DNA of 64,000 nt, from NCBI RefSeq assembly GCF_900172315.1, contig NZ_FWFV01000001.1, positions 248,001 to 312,000 of the forward strand, given 5' to 3'. This document shows, piece by piece, positions 55,916 through 64,000 of the stretch (its first letter is position 1; each line of letters begins with the position of its first letter). The position numbers and the translations under genes were made by a program. The DNA comes from Palleronia marisminoris. GTDB lineage: Bacteria > Pseudomonadota > Alphaproteobacteria > Rhodobacterales > Rhodobacteraceae. The notes beneath the pieces are model-generated. The model was not told the origin of the DNA, made no database searches, and was given only the letters and a program-made list of their open reading frames with translations.

Positions 55916-55992
55916 TCGCGCCCGGCCATCGGTAAGCGCGTGGCCGGGTATCAGGTCGAAGGACCTTTCAGCATGGCGCCTTTGATCGCATC

Positions 55993-55998
55993 TCTAGC
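55993..55998 (+). repeat. Target-site duplication, left copy (TCTAGC)
   Basis: TCTAGC at 55993-55998 is repeated at 57053-57058, immediately outside both ends of the IS481-like element. It supports the limits of the insertion. Confidence 0.6.
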
Positions 55999-56980
55999 TG
56001 TCGCAACCCTTGTAATTATAAGGTGGGTTCTTAAAGATTTCCGCTTTCCGGCGCTGCCAATCCTTGAGAGCGTGGATGGGCATTTTGCCGTTGAGCACTG
56101 ATTGCGGGAGCTGGCCGTTGAAGAGCCGGACGTAGCGCAGTATAGTCTGTTCGACGTTCTCGCCGCTGCGGAAGTGGTCGCTTTGCAGAACGCCCTCGAT
56201 CCGACCGTCGAAGCGCTCGACCATGCCGTTGGTCTGAGGGTGCATGGGCGGGGCCAGACGGTGCTTGATGCGGAGCTCGGTGCAGGGCCGGTCGAAGTCG
56301 TGGTTGCCGGTGGCGGCACGCTTGCGCGGGCCGAAAAGACGATCTGTGAACTCTCTGCTGTTGTCCGTAAGCATCGGGTGATCCGCATCGGCGCAGCGCG
56401 CTCCAGATCGCGCAGAATGCGCCGCGCGCTGGCGGCGGTGTTCGCAGGATAGATGCGCACGAAGACCCAGCGGGCGGCTCGGTCGATTGCGACGAACAGA
56501 TACAGGCGGCGGTCCTCGTCCGCCATCTGCGGCAGGTATTTCACGTCGACATGCACATGGCCTGGCTCATGGCCTCGAAAGGCTGTGCGTGGGCCGTGGC
56601 GCGGCAGGCTTCAGGTCTCGCAGGTTGCCTGCTCCATGCCGACGCAGGCAGCGGTCGAGCCCGGAGCGAAAGACGTTAGGGTTCAGAAACTCCCGCACCA
56701 CGCAGAGAAGGTCGTTGAGCGGCAAAAGCAGCGTCTTGCGCAACGACACCGCCACCGCCTCTTGCGCTGGCGTGAGTGTCGTCTGGAGCCTGTGCGGGGT
56801 GTGGCTCCGGTCATGGACACTGTCCCGCTTCCGCCATTTCCAGACCGTCTGCTGCGAGATCCCGTGGCGTTCCGCCACCATCCATGCCGGGTCCGTGCTT
56901 GCCTGGATCGCAAACCTGAGCTTCGGCGTTGTCGCCGCCTGCTTGTGAAGAGAAATCAGCCTGCTCGCCCCGCGTCGCAA
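55994..56980 (-). pseudogene. IS481 transposase broken by two frameshifts
   Basis: Reading from 56980 down, the N-terminal part has the helix-turn-helix (ERHGISQQTVWKWRKRDSVH) and SLRKTLLLPLNDLL. Similarity then passes to another frame (HVDVKYLPQMADEDRRLYLF, VAIDRAARWVFVRIYP) and returns to the first frame (LTDNSREFTDRLFG, PQTNGMVERFDGRIEGVL). The catalytic D, D and E are thus spread over frames. The stop TAG lies in the flanking repeat, so it appears to be completed by the insertion site. It is inactive unless both shifts are recoded, which is unlikely. Confidence 0.85.
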
Positions 56981-57052
56981 ATCTCGCGCAAGATCGATCG
57001 TGCATGAAAAGCGCGGACCGGCGAGGGCCTATCTGATCATCCGGACAGGACA
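55999..57052 (-). mobile_element. IS481-family insertion sequence, 1054 bp
   Basis: The element is bounded by the 6-bp direct repeat TCTAGC. Its ends read TGTCGCAACC on the plus strand and TGTCCTGTCC on the minus strand, a weak inverted repeat starting TGTC as in IS481. The length fits this family. It was inserted 83 bases after the last chemotaxis gene. Confidence 0.72.
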
Positions 57053-57058
57053 TCTAGC
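57053..57058 (+). repeat. Target-site duplication, right copy (TCTAGC)
   Basis: Second copy of the 6-bp repeat flanking the IS481-like element. Confidence 0.6.
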
Positions 57059-57143
57059 AGCGCTCGATTGGCACGAACGCAGCGCCGCCCCAACCTTGTA
57101 GGCGCGTTGCTGAGATGCCACTCGGCCGGCCGCGCCCGGTGAA

Positions 57144-57959
57144 CTACTGTTGCGCTTGGACCACTTCGACTTCGACGTGCATGTCCTCCGTGCCCGCACC
57201 TAACGCGCGCCCTCGGATCGGCGCTGCGCTCCGAGCGTCCAGCCCGCAGCCGAGACGAATGTAGCGATCATCGGGGCAGCAACCATTGGCCGCGTCGAAT
57301 CCGACCCAGCCAAGTCCCTCGACCCAGATCTCGGCCCAGGCGTGGCTGGCCTGATGCACCGTCGCGTCCTCGGTCGAGTGAAGGTAGCCGATAGTGTAGC
57401 GACCCGGCATTCCGACGGCGCGGGCGGCTGCAATGATGGCATGAGTCTGGTCCTGACACACGCCTTGGCCCAGCTTCAGCGCCTCGGCAGCCGTCGTCTC
57501 ACTTTCGGTTGCACCGGTGGTGTAGACGATCGCGGACCGGATCGCGTGCGAGATCGCATGAGCCTTGTCCAGCTGGCTGTCCGCGCCCCTTACGGCGTCG
57601 GCTGCTAGTTCTCGCAAAGCAGCATCCAGCCGCGTCATCGGCGTCGCACGCAGATAGGCCACCGGGGTCACCTTTTCGCGCAAGCCACGCACGACTCCGG
57701 TCAGGTCACGCGTCTCGATCTCGCCCTCCACCATGATCGTCGCCGCGCTGACGTCGCGCATCGAGACGGTCTCGACCCAATCTCCTGCACCGTCGCGAAA
57801 CGCCGCCCCGCGCTCGGCCTCGTGTCCCTCGATCCGGACCGACCAATTCTTCACGTCCTGCCCCTCGAACTCTGTCGGCCAGAGGCGCAGCGACTGGATG
57901 ACCGAGCGCATCGGCGCGTCGTACACATATTCCGTGCGGTGTCGGACGCTCAGTTTCAT
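57144..57959 (-). CDS. Transglutaminase-like cysteine peptidase family protein
   Basis: A 271-residue protein: an N-terminal beta domain (MKLSVRHRTEYVYDAPMRSV), then the transglutaminase core with the catalytic Cys in KLGQGVCQDQTHA, His in SHAWAEIWVEGLGWVGFD (His of SHAW) and Asp in GFDAANG. In this operon type it is predicted to cleave or transfer on peptide bonds or glutamyl side chains. Its start overlaps the alpha-E stop (ATGA). Last gene of the operon. Confidence 0.9.
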   Translation of the reverse strand: MKLSVRHRTEYVYDAPMRSVIQSLRLWPTEFEGQDVKNWSVRIEGHEAERGAAFRDGAGDWVETVSMRDVSAATIMVEGEIETRDLTGVVRGLREKVTPVAYLRATPMTRLDAALRELAADAVRGADSQLDKAHAISHAIRSAIVYTTGATESETTAAEALKLGQGVCQDQTHAIIAAARAVGMPGRYTIGYLHSTEDATVHQASHAWAEIWVEGLGWVGFDAANGCCPDDRYIRLGCGLDARSAAPIRGRALGAGTEDMHVEVEVVQAQQ

Positions 57960-58918
57960 CGCGCTTCTCCGTTCAGGTAGCTTGCGTTGATCTCGGCCCC
58001 GAGGTTCAGGACCTCGCCCAGCACGCGCTGCAGGAATTCATGCAGCCCCTCTTCCAGGATATCCTCGACGGTAATCTCGTTCAGCTGTGCCACCAGCATC
58101 CGCCCCCTGGAGGTCGCGGTGGTTCCTCGACCGTAAAGGCGGGCGAGGCGTTCGAGATGCTCGAGCACCCCCTCGGCCGAGGAAATCAGCGACCGCGGCG
58201 CCTGACGGTTCAGCACCAGGAAATCGACGATCTTGCGGGCCGTGACCTCGCCGCCATAGACCCAGGCGAAGGCGCGCTGTGCGTTCATCGCGTGCAACAC
58301 GGTGCGCCACTGGTAATTATCGAGCCCCGATCCCACCATCGAGACGTTGGGCAGCAGCACGTAGTACTTAACGTCGAGGATTCGCGCCGTGGAATCGGCG
58401 CGCTCCAGGTAGTAGCCCATGTTCATGAAATCGAACCCGTCATTCCGGAGCTGGGTCGAGACCAACGCCCCGCGCACATGCGCCATGTGCTTGAGCGCAA
58501 AGTCCTTCATGTCCGATGTCGAGATCCGCGAGCGCTCCAACCGGGTAAGCTGCGTCATCTCGGCATTGGCCTCGTTGACGGCTTCCCAGACCTGCGTGGT
58601 AAGGGCGGTGCGGACGATCCGCGCGTTTTCACGCGCGGCATGAAGGCAGGACGCGACCGAAGAGGGATTGTCGCGGTCGAAGAACATGTGCGTCTCGACG
58701 TTCCGCGCCACGGCCTCGTCGCCGAATTTCGCCCGGTACGCGTCCCGGGTGCCCGAGGCTTGCAGGACAGAGTCCCATTCGTTGCGGTTTCCGCCGTGAA
58801 CATCGGGCAGCAGCGCATTGCGCGACGCGACCTCCAGCAGGCGGGCATTCGTCTCGGCGCGCTCCATGAAGCGGGCCATCCAATACAGGTTGTTTGCGGT
58901 GCGGCTCAGCATTGTCAT
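57956..58918 (-). CDS. Alpha-E domain protein
   Basis: A 320-residue all-helical protein of the alpha-E family: MLSRTANNLYWMARFMERAE at the start, GTRDAYRAKFG, then MNMGYYLERADSTARILDVK and FLVLNRQAPRSLISS. Start and stop both overlap neighbours by 4 bases. Alpha-E proteins occur almost only beside circularly permuted ATP-grasp enzymes and are thought to work with them. The mechanism is unknown. Confidence 0.9.
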   Translation of the reverse strand: MTMLSRTANNLYWMARFMERAETNARLLEVASRNALLPDVHGGNRNEWDSVLQASGTRDAYRAKFGDEAVARNVETHMFFDRDNPSSVASCLHAARENARIVRTALTTQVWEAVNEANAEMTQLTRLERSRISTSDMKDFALKHMAHVRGALVSTQLRNDGFDFMNMGYYLERADSTARILDVKYYVLLPNVSMVGSGLDNYQWRTVLHAMNAQRAFAWVYGGEVTARKIVDFLVLNRQAPRSLISSAEGVLEHLERLARLYGRGTTATSRGRMLVAQLNEITVEDILEEGLHEFLQRVLGEVLNLGAEINASYLNGEAR

Positions 58919-60330
58919 ACTCCCGCGATGACCCACGTATCCTTGACCCCGCCGCCCTGGCTGGAGTTCACGACGAGCGATCCTTCCGTCAGCGCCACCC
59001 GCGTCAGGCCGCCTGGCACTAGTGTCACATCCTGCCCCACGAGGCAGTATGGCCGCAGATCGACATGGCGCGGGGCGACCCCCTGCTCGACGAAGGTCGG
59101 GCAGGTCGACAGGGCCAGCGTCGGCTGGGCGATGTAGCCTTCGGGGTTCTCTTCGATCTTGGCGCGGAACAGCTCGATCTCGTCCTTCGTCGATTTTGGA
59201 CCGACGAGCATGCCATAGCCGCCCGAACCGTGCACCTCCTTGACCACCAGCTCGTGCAGGTTCTCGAGCACGTATCCGCAGTCGTCCTTCTTGGCGCATT
59301 GCCAAGTCGGTACGTTCTGCAGGATCGGCTCTTCGCCGAGGTAGAAGCGCACCATCTCGGGCACGTAGGTATAGATCGCCTTGTCGTCGGCCACGCCGGC
59401 ACCCGGCGCCGAGCAGATCGTCACCCCGCCCGAACGGTAGACGTTCATCAGCCCGGGCACGCCCAGCATCGAGTCCGGCCGGAAACACAGCGGGTCGAGG
59501 AACGGGTCGTCGAGCCGGCGATAGATCACGTCGACCTTCCTGGGCCCCTCGGTGGTGCGCATCCAGCAGAACTCGCCCTCGACGAACAGGTCCGAGCCTT
59601 CGACAAGCTCGACGCCCATCATGTCGGCAAGGAACGAGTGCTCGTAATAGGCCGAGTTGAAATGCCCGGGCGTCAGCACCACCACACAGGGCTCGCCGTC
59701 GCACTTCTTGGGCGCTACGGAATCGAACGTCCGCTTGAGCTGGCGGGGATAGGTCTCGACCGGCGCGATGCGGTTGCCCTGGAACAGCTGGGGGAACATC
59801 CGCATCATGATCTCGCGGTTCTCCAGCATGTAGGACACGCCCGACGGGGTGCGGCAATTGTCCTCGAGGACGTAGAATTCGTCCGGACCGGTACGTACGA
59901 GGTCGATGCCGACGATATGGCTGAAGATGCCCTGAGGCGGGGTGAACCCGGCAACGGCGATCTCGTAGGCGTCGTTCTGGTAGACGAGGTGCGCCGGGAT
60001 GCGGCCCGCGCGGACGATCTCGCCGCGGTCGTAGACATCGGCGAGGAACGCGTTCAGCGCCCGGGCCCGCTGCTTGATCCCCCGTTCGAGCCTCCCCCAC
60101 TCATCGGCCGAGAAGACCCGTGGGAACATGTCGAACGGGATCAGCCGGTCGGGCGAGCCGCCCTCGCCATAAACTGCGAAGGTGATGCCGATGCGGCGGA
60201 ACAGGTTCTCGGCCTCGGACTGCTTCAAGCCCCGCAGGTCGACCGGCATGTCCTTTGCCCAGCCCTCGATCCCGGCATAAGGTCCCCGGACCTTGCCGTT
60301 CTCGTACATCTCGTTGAAATATTCCGGCAT
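58915..60330 (-). CDS. Circularly permuted ATP-grasp protein
   Basis: A 471-residue enzyme of the DUF404/DUF407 type. The start at 60330 gives MPEYFNEMYENGKVRGPYAG. Conserved segments are IPFDMFPRVFSADEW, VYQNDAYEIAVAGF, FYVLEDNCRTPSGVSYMLEN, VVVLTPGHFNSAYYEH and VKEVHGSGGYGM. ATP-grasp enzymes join a carboxylate to an amine. With alpha-E and transglutaminase it is predicted to make or edit a short peptide or peptide tag. A proteasome-like Anbu protease, often in the same locus, is absent here. It is the first gene of the operon. Confidence 0.9.
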   Translation of the reverse strand: MPEYFNEMYENGKVRGPYAGIEGWAKDMPVDLRGLKQSEAENLFRRIGITFAVYGEGGSPDRLIPFDMFPRVFSADEWGRLERGIKQRARALNAFLADVYDRGEIVRAGRIPAHLVYQNDAYEIAVAGFTPPQGIFSHIVGIDLVRTGPDEFYVLEDNCRTPSGVSYMLENREIMMRMFPQLFQGNRIAPVETYPRQLKRTFDSVAPKKCDGEPCVVVLTPGHFNSAYYEHSFLADMMGVELVEGSDLFVEGEFCWMRTTEGPRKVDVIYRRLDDPFLDPLCFRPDSMLGVPGLMNVYRSGGVTICSAPGAGVADDKAIYTYVPEMVRFYLGEEPILQNVPTWQCAKKDDCGYVLENLHELVVKEVHGSGGYGMLVGPKSTKDEIELFRAKIEENPEGYIAQPTLALSTCPTFVEQGVAPRHVDLRPYCLVGQDVTLVPGGLTRVALTEGSLVVNSSQGGGVKDTWVIAGV

Positions 60331-60485
60331 GTGTCGCGGCCCGTCCCTCTGGTGTGCCTTTGACCTTAGGCGGCGAGCGGTCGAGATCAACCGGCTGCCG
60401 TCGCGCGTTCACCCGGTCTTAATTTTTGCTCCCGATATTGATGTGCGCGCCTCGTGTTTCATCAGCGGCGGGATAGGCAGGTCGG

Positions 60486-60908
60486 ATGCTTCGTCAGATT
60501 TTCTATTGCAGCGTGGCCGAGCCACCGGACGGTGAACCGGACGTCGCCGGCATTCTGGAGCATTCGCGGCGCAACAACCCTGCGCTTGGGCTGACCGGGA
60601 TGCTGACCTATGCCGACGGCGTGTTCGCCCAGATCCTCGAGGGCGATACGACCTCGCTCGACATCGTGCTGGAGGTGATCCGCGCCGACCCGCGCCATTC
60701 GGATGTCCGGATCCTGTCCGACCGCATGGCGACGCGCCGCCTGTTCAGCGACTGGTCCATGCTTCATGTCGACCTCGACGCCGCAGAAGACCGACCCCTG
60801 ACCGACATGACGGTCGCGGTGTCCCGCTCGCCCACGCCTGACGGGATCGACCGCCTGATCCGCGCGCTGGCCTACCGCGCTGTGAACGAGGTGATCGACA
60901 CCGCCTGA
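60486..60908 (+). CDS. BLUF-domain blue-light sensor
   Basis: A 140-residue FAD-binding photoreceptor. Key BLUF residues are present: Tyr7 (IFYCS), Asn31 (SRRNN), Gln49 (FAQILEG), Trp90 and Met92 (DWSM). The Tyr-Gln pair makes the light-driven hydrogen-bond switch. No output domain is attached, so it must act through a partner, as short BLUF proteins do. It is divergent from the ATP-grasp operon, with a 155-base shared upstream region, but no link between the two is shown. Confidence 0.93.
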   Translation: MLRQIFYCSVAEPPDGEPDVAGILEHSRRNNPALGLTGMLTYADGVFAQILEGDTTSLDIVLEVIRADPRHSDVRILSDRMATRRLFSDWSMLHVDLDAAEDRPLTDMTVAVSRSPTPDGIDRLIRALAYRAVNEVIDTA

Positions 60909-60950
60909 GCCCGCTCGACCCGGCCGGGCGGCGCGCTAACTTCGGACAGC

Positions 60951-61967
60951 ATGGCCGACCCCGTGCTGACCTTCACCGACCGCGGCATCTACTGCCCCGC
61001 TGCAGACGTCTTCATCGACCCGTGGAAGCCGGTCGACCGGGCGCTCATCACCCACGGACACGCCGATCACGCCCGCCCCGGCATGGGCCGCTACCTCGCC
61101 ACCGACGGCGCGGCCCCCGTCATGCGCCACCGCCTCGGCGACATCGCGATCGAGACGGTGGCCTACGGCGAAACCCGCCGCATCGGGGGTGCCGCGATCA
61201 GCTTCCATCCCGCCGGGCATGTCCCCGGCTCGGCGCAGATCCGGGTAGAGGTCGGCGGCGAGGTCTGGGTCGTCTCGGGTGACTACAAGGTCGCGCCCGA
61301 TGGCCTCTCGGAGCCGTTCGAGCCGATCCGCTGCCACACCTTCATCACCGAATGCACCTTCGGGTTGCCGGTGTTTCGCTGGGACAGCCAGAACGCCGTC
61401 GCCGCGCAGATCAACGACTGGTGGCGCGCCAACGCGGCCGAGGGGCGCGCGACGATCCTCGGAGCCTACGCCCTCGGCAAGGCGCAACGCCTGCTGTCGG
61501 CCATCGACGCCTCGATCGGGCCGATCCTGACCCATGGCGCGGTCGAGAACACGAACGAGGTGCTCCGCGCGCAAGGGCTACCCCTGCCCGACACGATCCG
61601 CGTCACGCCCGAGATAAACCCCAAGGACCACCCCGGCGCACTGGTTCTCGCCACGCCCTCGGCGCTCGGAACGGCGTGGGCGCGGAAGTTCGGACCCGCC
61701 TCGACCGGCTTCGCCAGCGGCTGGATGGCCCTGCGCGGGGTGCGCCGTCGCCGCGCGGCCGATCGCGGCTTCGTCCTAAGCGATCACGCCGACTGGGAGG
61801 GGCTGAACACCGCCATCGCCGAGACGGGGGCCGAGCGCATCTTCGCTACCCACGGCTACACCCAGATCTTCCGCCGCTGGCTGGAAAGCCAGGGCTACGA
61901 CGCCGCCATCGTCGAAACCCAGTACGAGGGCGAGACCCTCGATCCCGACCCGGTCGAGGCGCCATGA
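60951..61967 (+). CDS. Ligase-associated DNA exonuclease (metallo-beta-lactamase fold)
   Basis: A 338-residue enzyme with the MBL/beta-CASP-like metal motif ITHGHADHARPGMG (H-x-H-x-D-H), then FHPAGHVPGSAQ, SGDYKVAPDGLSEPFEP and ITECTFGLP. It belongs to the group encoded beside ATP-dependent DNA ligases, thought to process DNA 3' ends in repair. The stop overlaps the ligase start (ATGA). Confidence 0.93.
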   Translation: MADPVLTFTDRGIYCPAADVFIDPWKPVDRALITHGHADHARPGMGRYLATDGAAPVMRHRLGDIAIETVAYGETRRIGGAAISFHPAGHVPGSAQIRVEVGGEVWVVSGDYKVAPDGLSEPFEPIRCHTFITECTFGLPVFRWDSQNAVAAQINDWWRANAAEGRATILGAYALGKAQRLLSAIDASIGPILTHGAVENTNEVLRAQGLPLPDTIRVTPEINPKDHPGALVLATPSALGTAWARKFGPASTGFASGWMALRGVRRRRAADRGFVLSDHADWEGLNTAIAETGAERIFATHGYTQIFRRWLESQGYDAAIVETQYEGETLDPDPVEAP

Positions 61968-63556
61968 AGCGTTTCACCGCCCTGTTCACCGCGCTCGACC
62001 AGACGACGAAGACCAACGCCAAGGTCGACGCCCTCGCCGCCTATTTCGCCGAGGCGCCCGAGCCCGACCGCCTCTGGACCATCGCGCTGCTGTCCGGTCG
62101 GCGCCCCAAGCGCACGATCACGACGACCCACCTGCGCGAATGGGCGGCCGAGCGCGCCGGCATCCCCCTGTGGCTGTTCGAGGAAAGCTACCCCATCGTT
62201 GGCGACCTGGCCGAGACCATCGCCCTCGTCCTGCCGGACCCCGGCAGCACATCCGACCGGTCGCTTACCCACTGGATCGGCATGCTCCGCGACCTGTCGA
62301 AACTCGACGAGGCCGCCCGCAAACAGGGCATCCTCGACGCCTGGGATCAACTCACGGCCCGTGAACGGCTCGTGTTCAACAAGCTTCTGACCGGCGGCTT
62401 CCGCATGGGCGTCAGCCAGAAGCTGATGACCCGCGCCCTGTCGCGCGCCACCGGCATCGACGAATCCGACCTCGCGCACCGTCTGATGGGTGACTGGAGC
62501 CCCGAAACGACCAGCTTTGACGCCCTCATCCGCGCCCCCGACCCCGAGACCGACCTCTCCAAGCCCTACCCGTTCTACCTCGCCTACCAGTTGGACGGCG
62601 GCCCCGAGGCGCTCGACGATCCCGCGAACTGGGCGGCCGAGCGCAAGTGGGACGGCATCCGCGGCCAGCTTGTCCTGCGCGGCGGCCAGCACTTCCTGTG
62701 GTCCCGCGGCGAAGAGCTGATGACCGACCGTTTCCCCGAATTCGCCCGGCTGATCGATTTCGTCCCCCCCGGCACCGTTCTGGACGGAGAGGTCCTCGCC
62801 TGGACCGACGACGCGCCCCTGCCCTTCAACGCCCTGCAAAAGCGGATCGGCCGCAAGACCGTGCCGAAAAAGCTGCTGACCGAGGCGCCGGTGATCCTCT
62901 ACGCCTACGACCTGCTCGAACACGAGGGCCGCGACATCCGCGCCCTGCCCTTCGCCGAGCGCCGCGCGCGCCTCGACGCCCTGACGGCCGACCTGCCGCC
63001 CGAAGCCCCGCTTCGTGCCTCGCCGCTTCTGTCCTTCGCCAGCTGGGACGACCTGGCCGCGATCCGCTCCCAGAGCCGCGAGCATCAGGCCGAAGGGCTC
63101 ATGCTAAAGCGCAAGGACGCCCCCTATCGCGACGGCCGCCGCAAGGGCGACTGGTGGAAGTGGAAGGTCGATCCGCTGACCATCGACGCGGTGATGATCT
63201 ACGCCCAGCAGGGCCATGGCCGCCGCGCAAACCTCTTCACCGACTTCACTTTCGCGGTCTGGAACGGCGACGATCTGGTCCCCTTCACGAAGGCCTATTC
63301 CGGCCTGACAGACGAGGAATTCGGGCGGATCACCGCCTGGGTCCGCCGCAACACGCTCGAGCGCTACGGCCCCGTCCGGCAGGTAAAACCGGAACATGTG
63401 TTCGAGATCGCGTTTGAGGGGATACAGGCAAGCCCGCGCCACAAGTCCGGCGTGGCCCTGCGCTTCCCGCGCATGGCCCGCTGGCGCCACGACAAGCCGA
63501 CCGCCGAGGCCAATACACTGACCGACCTGCAGGAGATGCTGACCGCCTATGGTTGA
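61964..63556 (+). CDS. ATP-dependent DNA ligase
   Basis: A 530-residue ligase. Helical N-terminal domain (1-200), adenylation domain with nucleophile Lys228 in ERKWDGIRGQL, then DGEVLAW, YDLLEHEGRD, EGLMLKRKDAPY and WKWKVDP, and a C-terminal OB domain. The paired exonuclease suggests a repair role distinct from the NAD-dependent LigA. A ligase-associated helicase, common in such loci, is not in the window. Its last 8 bases overlap the amidohydrolase gene. Confidence 0.95.
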   Translation: MKRFTALFTALDQTTKTNAKVDALAAYFAEAPEPDRLWTIALLSGRRPKRTITTTHLREWAAERAGIPLWLFEESYPIVGDLAETIALVLPDPGSTSDRSLTHWIGMLRDLSKLDEAARKQGILDAWDQLTARERLVFNKLLTGGFRMGVSQKLMTRALSRATGIDESDLAHRLMGDWSPETTSFDALIRAPDPETDLSKPYPFYLAYQLDGGPEALDDPANWAAERKWDGIRGQLVLRGGQHFLWSRGEELMTDRFPEFARLIDFVPPGTVLDGEVLAWTDDAPLPFNALQKRIGRKTVPKKLLTEAPVILYAYDLLEHEGRDIRALPFAERRARLDALTADLPPEAPLRASPLLSFASWDDLAAIRSQSREHQAEGLMLKRKDAPYRDGRRKGDWWKWKVDPLTIDAVMIYAQQGHGRRANLFTDFTFAVWNGDDLVPFTKAYSGLTDEEFGRITAWVRRNTLERYGPVRQVKPEHVFEIAFEGIQASPRHKSGVALRFPRMARWRHDKPTAEANTLTDLQEMLTAYG

Positions 63557-64000
63557 AGATGATCGCCAACTTCCCGACGCCACCCCGGACCGCGACTACG
63601 ACACCGTCTCGGAACTTCCCGTTGGCCTGTCGCCCGCCGACCGGCCCAAGGTGCCGTCGACCCTGCCGCCGCAGGGTGCGTGCGACGCGCATCTGCACCT
63701 CGTCGGTGGCAAGAACGACTTCCCGCTCTGGGACCACCGGATCGAGGATCCCGTGCCCGGTCGTGGCTTCGAGGACTGGTTGCAGCTTCTCCAGACCCAC
63801 ATGACGACCCTTGAAATGTCGCGCGGGGTGATCGTCCACTCGGCGCTCTATGGCGAGGACAACACCGTCACCATCGAAGCTCTGCGCAGGCTCGGCGAAA
63901 GCTATGTCGGCGTCGGCCTCGTGCGCGGTGACGTGACGGACGAGGCGCTCGACAAGCTCGCCGACACCCGCATCCGTGGCATTCGCGTGAACGAGGTCTT
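63549..64000 (+). CDS. Amidohydrolase family protein, N-terminal part (runs off the window)
   Basis: 150 codons are visible. After about 35 polar residues the sequence CDAHLHLVGGKNDFPLWD shows the metal H-x-H of amidohydrolase-2 (TIM-barrel dicarboxylate lactonase/decarboxylase) proteins. Then SRGVIVHSALYGEDN and YVGVGLVRGDV follow. It begins inside the ligase frame (ATG 63549), so it is probably co-transcribed, though the functions seem unrelated. The substrate is unknown. Confidence 0.85.
   Translation, partial: MVEDDRQLPDATPDRDYDTVSELPVGLSPADRPKVPSTLPPQGACDAHLHLVGGKNDFPLWDHRIEDPVPGRGFEDWLQLLQTHMTTLEMSRGVIVHSALYGEDNTVTIEALRRLGESYVGVGLVRGDVTDEALDKLADTRIRGIRVNEV

Noticed and set aside
55921-55948. 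Hairpin CCCGGCCA / TGGCCGGG after the chemotaxis operon as a terminator
   Set aside because: Good stem, but no T-run follows on the plus strand. It may end the operon in another way and is not supported as a rho-independent terminator.

Overview
The window is high-GC alphaproteobacterial chromosome, most likely Rhodobacteraceae (Roseobacter group). The grounds are the cysI-cysH-DUF934-fpr sulfur operon, a RimB-like/RimK fusion, a DUF6314 gene, a 46-residue membrane peptide in front of gap, CtrA-type TTAA-N7-TTAA boxes before motility genes, and an infC that starts with AUC. The exact genus cannot be read from the sequence.

Layout. 1-2840: end of an assimilatory sulfate-reduction operon. 2938-8618: acidic lipoprotein, infC, a molybdopterin-binding/XdhC pair and a large OmpA-like protein. 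8766-16098: a surface-glycan-type cluster with two glycosyltransferases (one fused to a methyltransferase) and two related alpha/beta-hydrolase-like proteins that appear to be partly or wholly pseudoenzymes. 16206-27483: pyrC, tgt, rimK fusion, MscS-type channel, SufT-like protein, hisA/hisF/hisE with an fdhD relic between hisA and hisF, then purM-purN on the other strand.

27587-34310: a CAU-anticodon tRNA gene whose last 25 bases are repeated exactly at 34286-34310. The repeats bracket a 6.6-kb integrated element with a decayed tyrosine integrase next to the right repeat, short arm-like repeats inside both ends, an SLC13-type permease, an SRAP (YedK-like) gene that seems to start with AUC, a deleted IS3 transposase, a nuclease fragment and phage-like scraps. 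The element looks immobilised.

34681-47244: gap, Na+/Ca2+ antiporter, DUF6314, purB, an isolated fliG behind a CtrA-like box, a lipid A acyltransferase-like gene, PBP1A, N-acetylmuramoyl-L-alanine amidase, an aminotransferase and a DsbA-like protein. 47376-55915: a tightly packed, visibly lower-GC chemotaxis operon behind a perfect CtrA-type box: periplasmic Cache-like protein, chemoreceptor, cheD, STAS protein, cheY, cheA, cheW, cheR, second receiver and an orphan helical protein, with no cheB. An IS481-family element with a frameshifted transposase and a 6-bp target duplication follows it.

57144-60330: the conserved ATP-grasp / alpha-E / transglutaminase operon, read away from a BLUF blue-light sensor gene (60486). 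60951-64000: the ligase-associated exonuclease and ATP-dependent DNA ligase, then the start of an amidohydrolase that runs off the window. The least explained parts are the pseudoenzyme-bearing glycan cluster and the unusual make-up of the chemotaxis operon.
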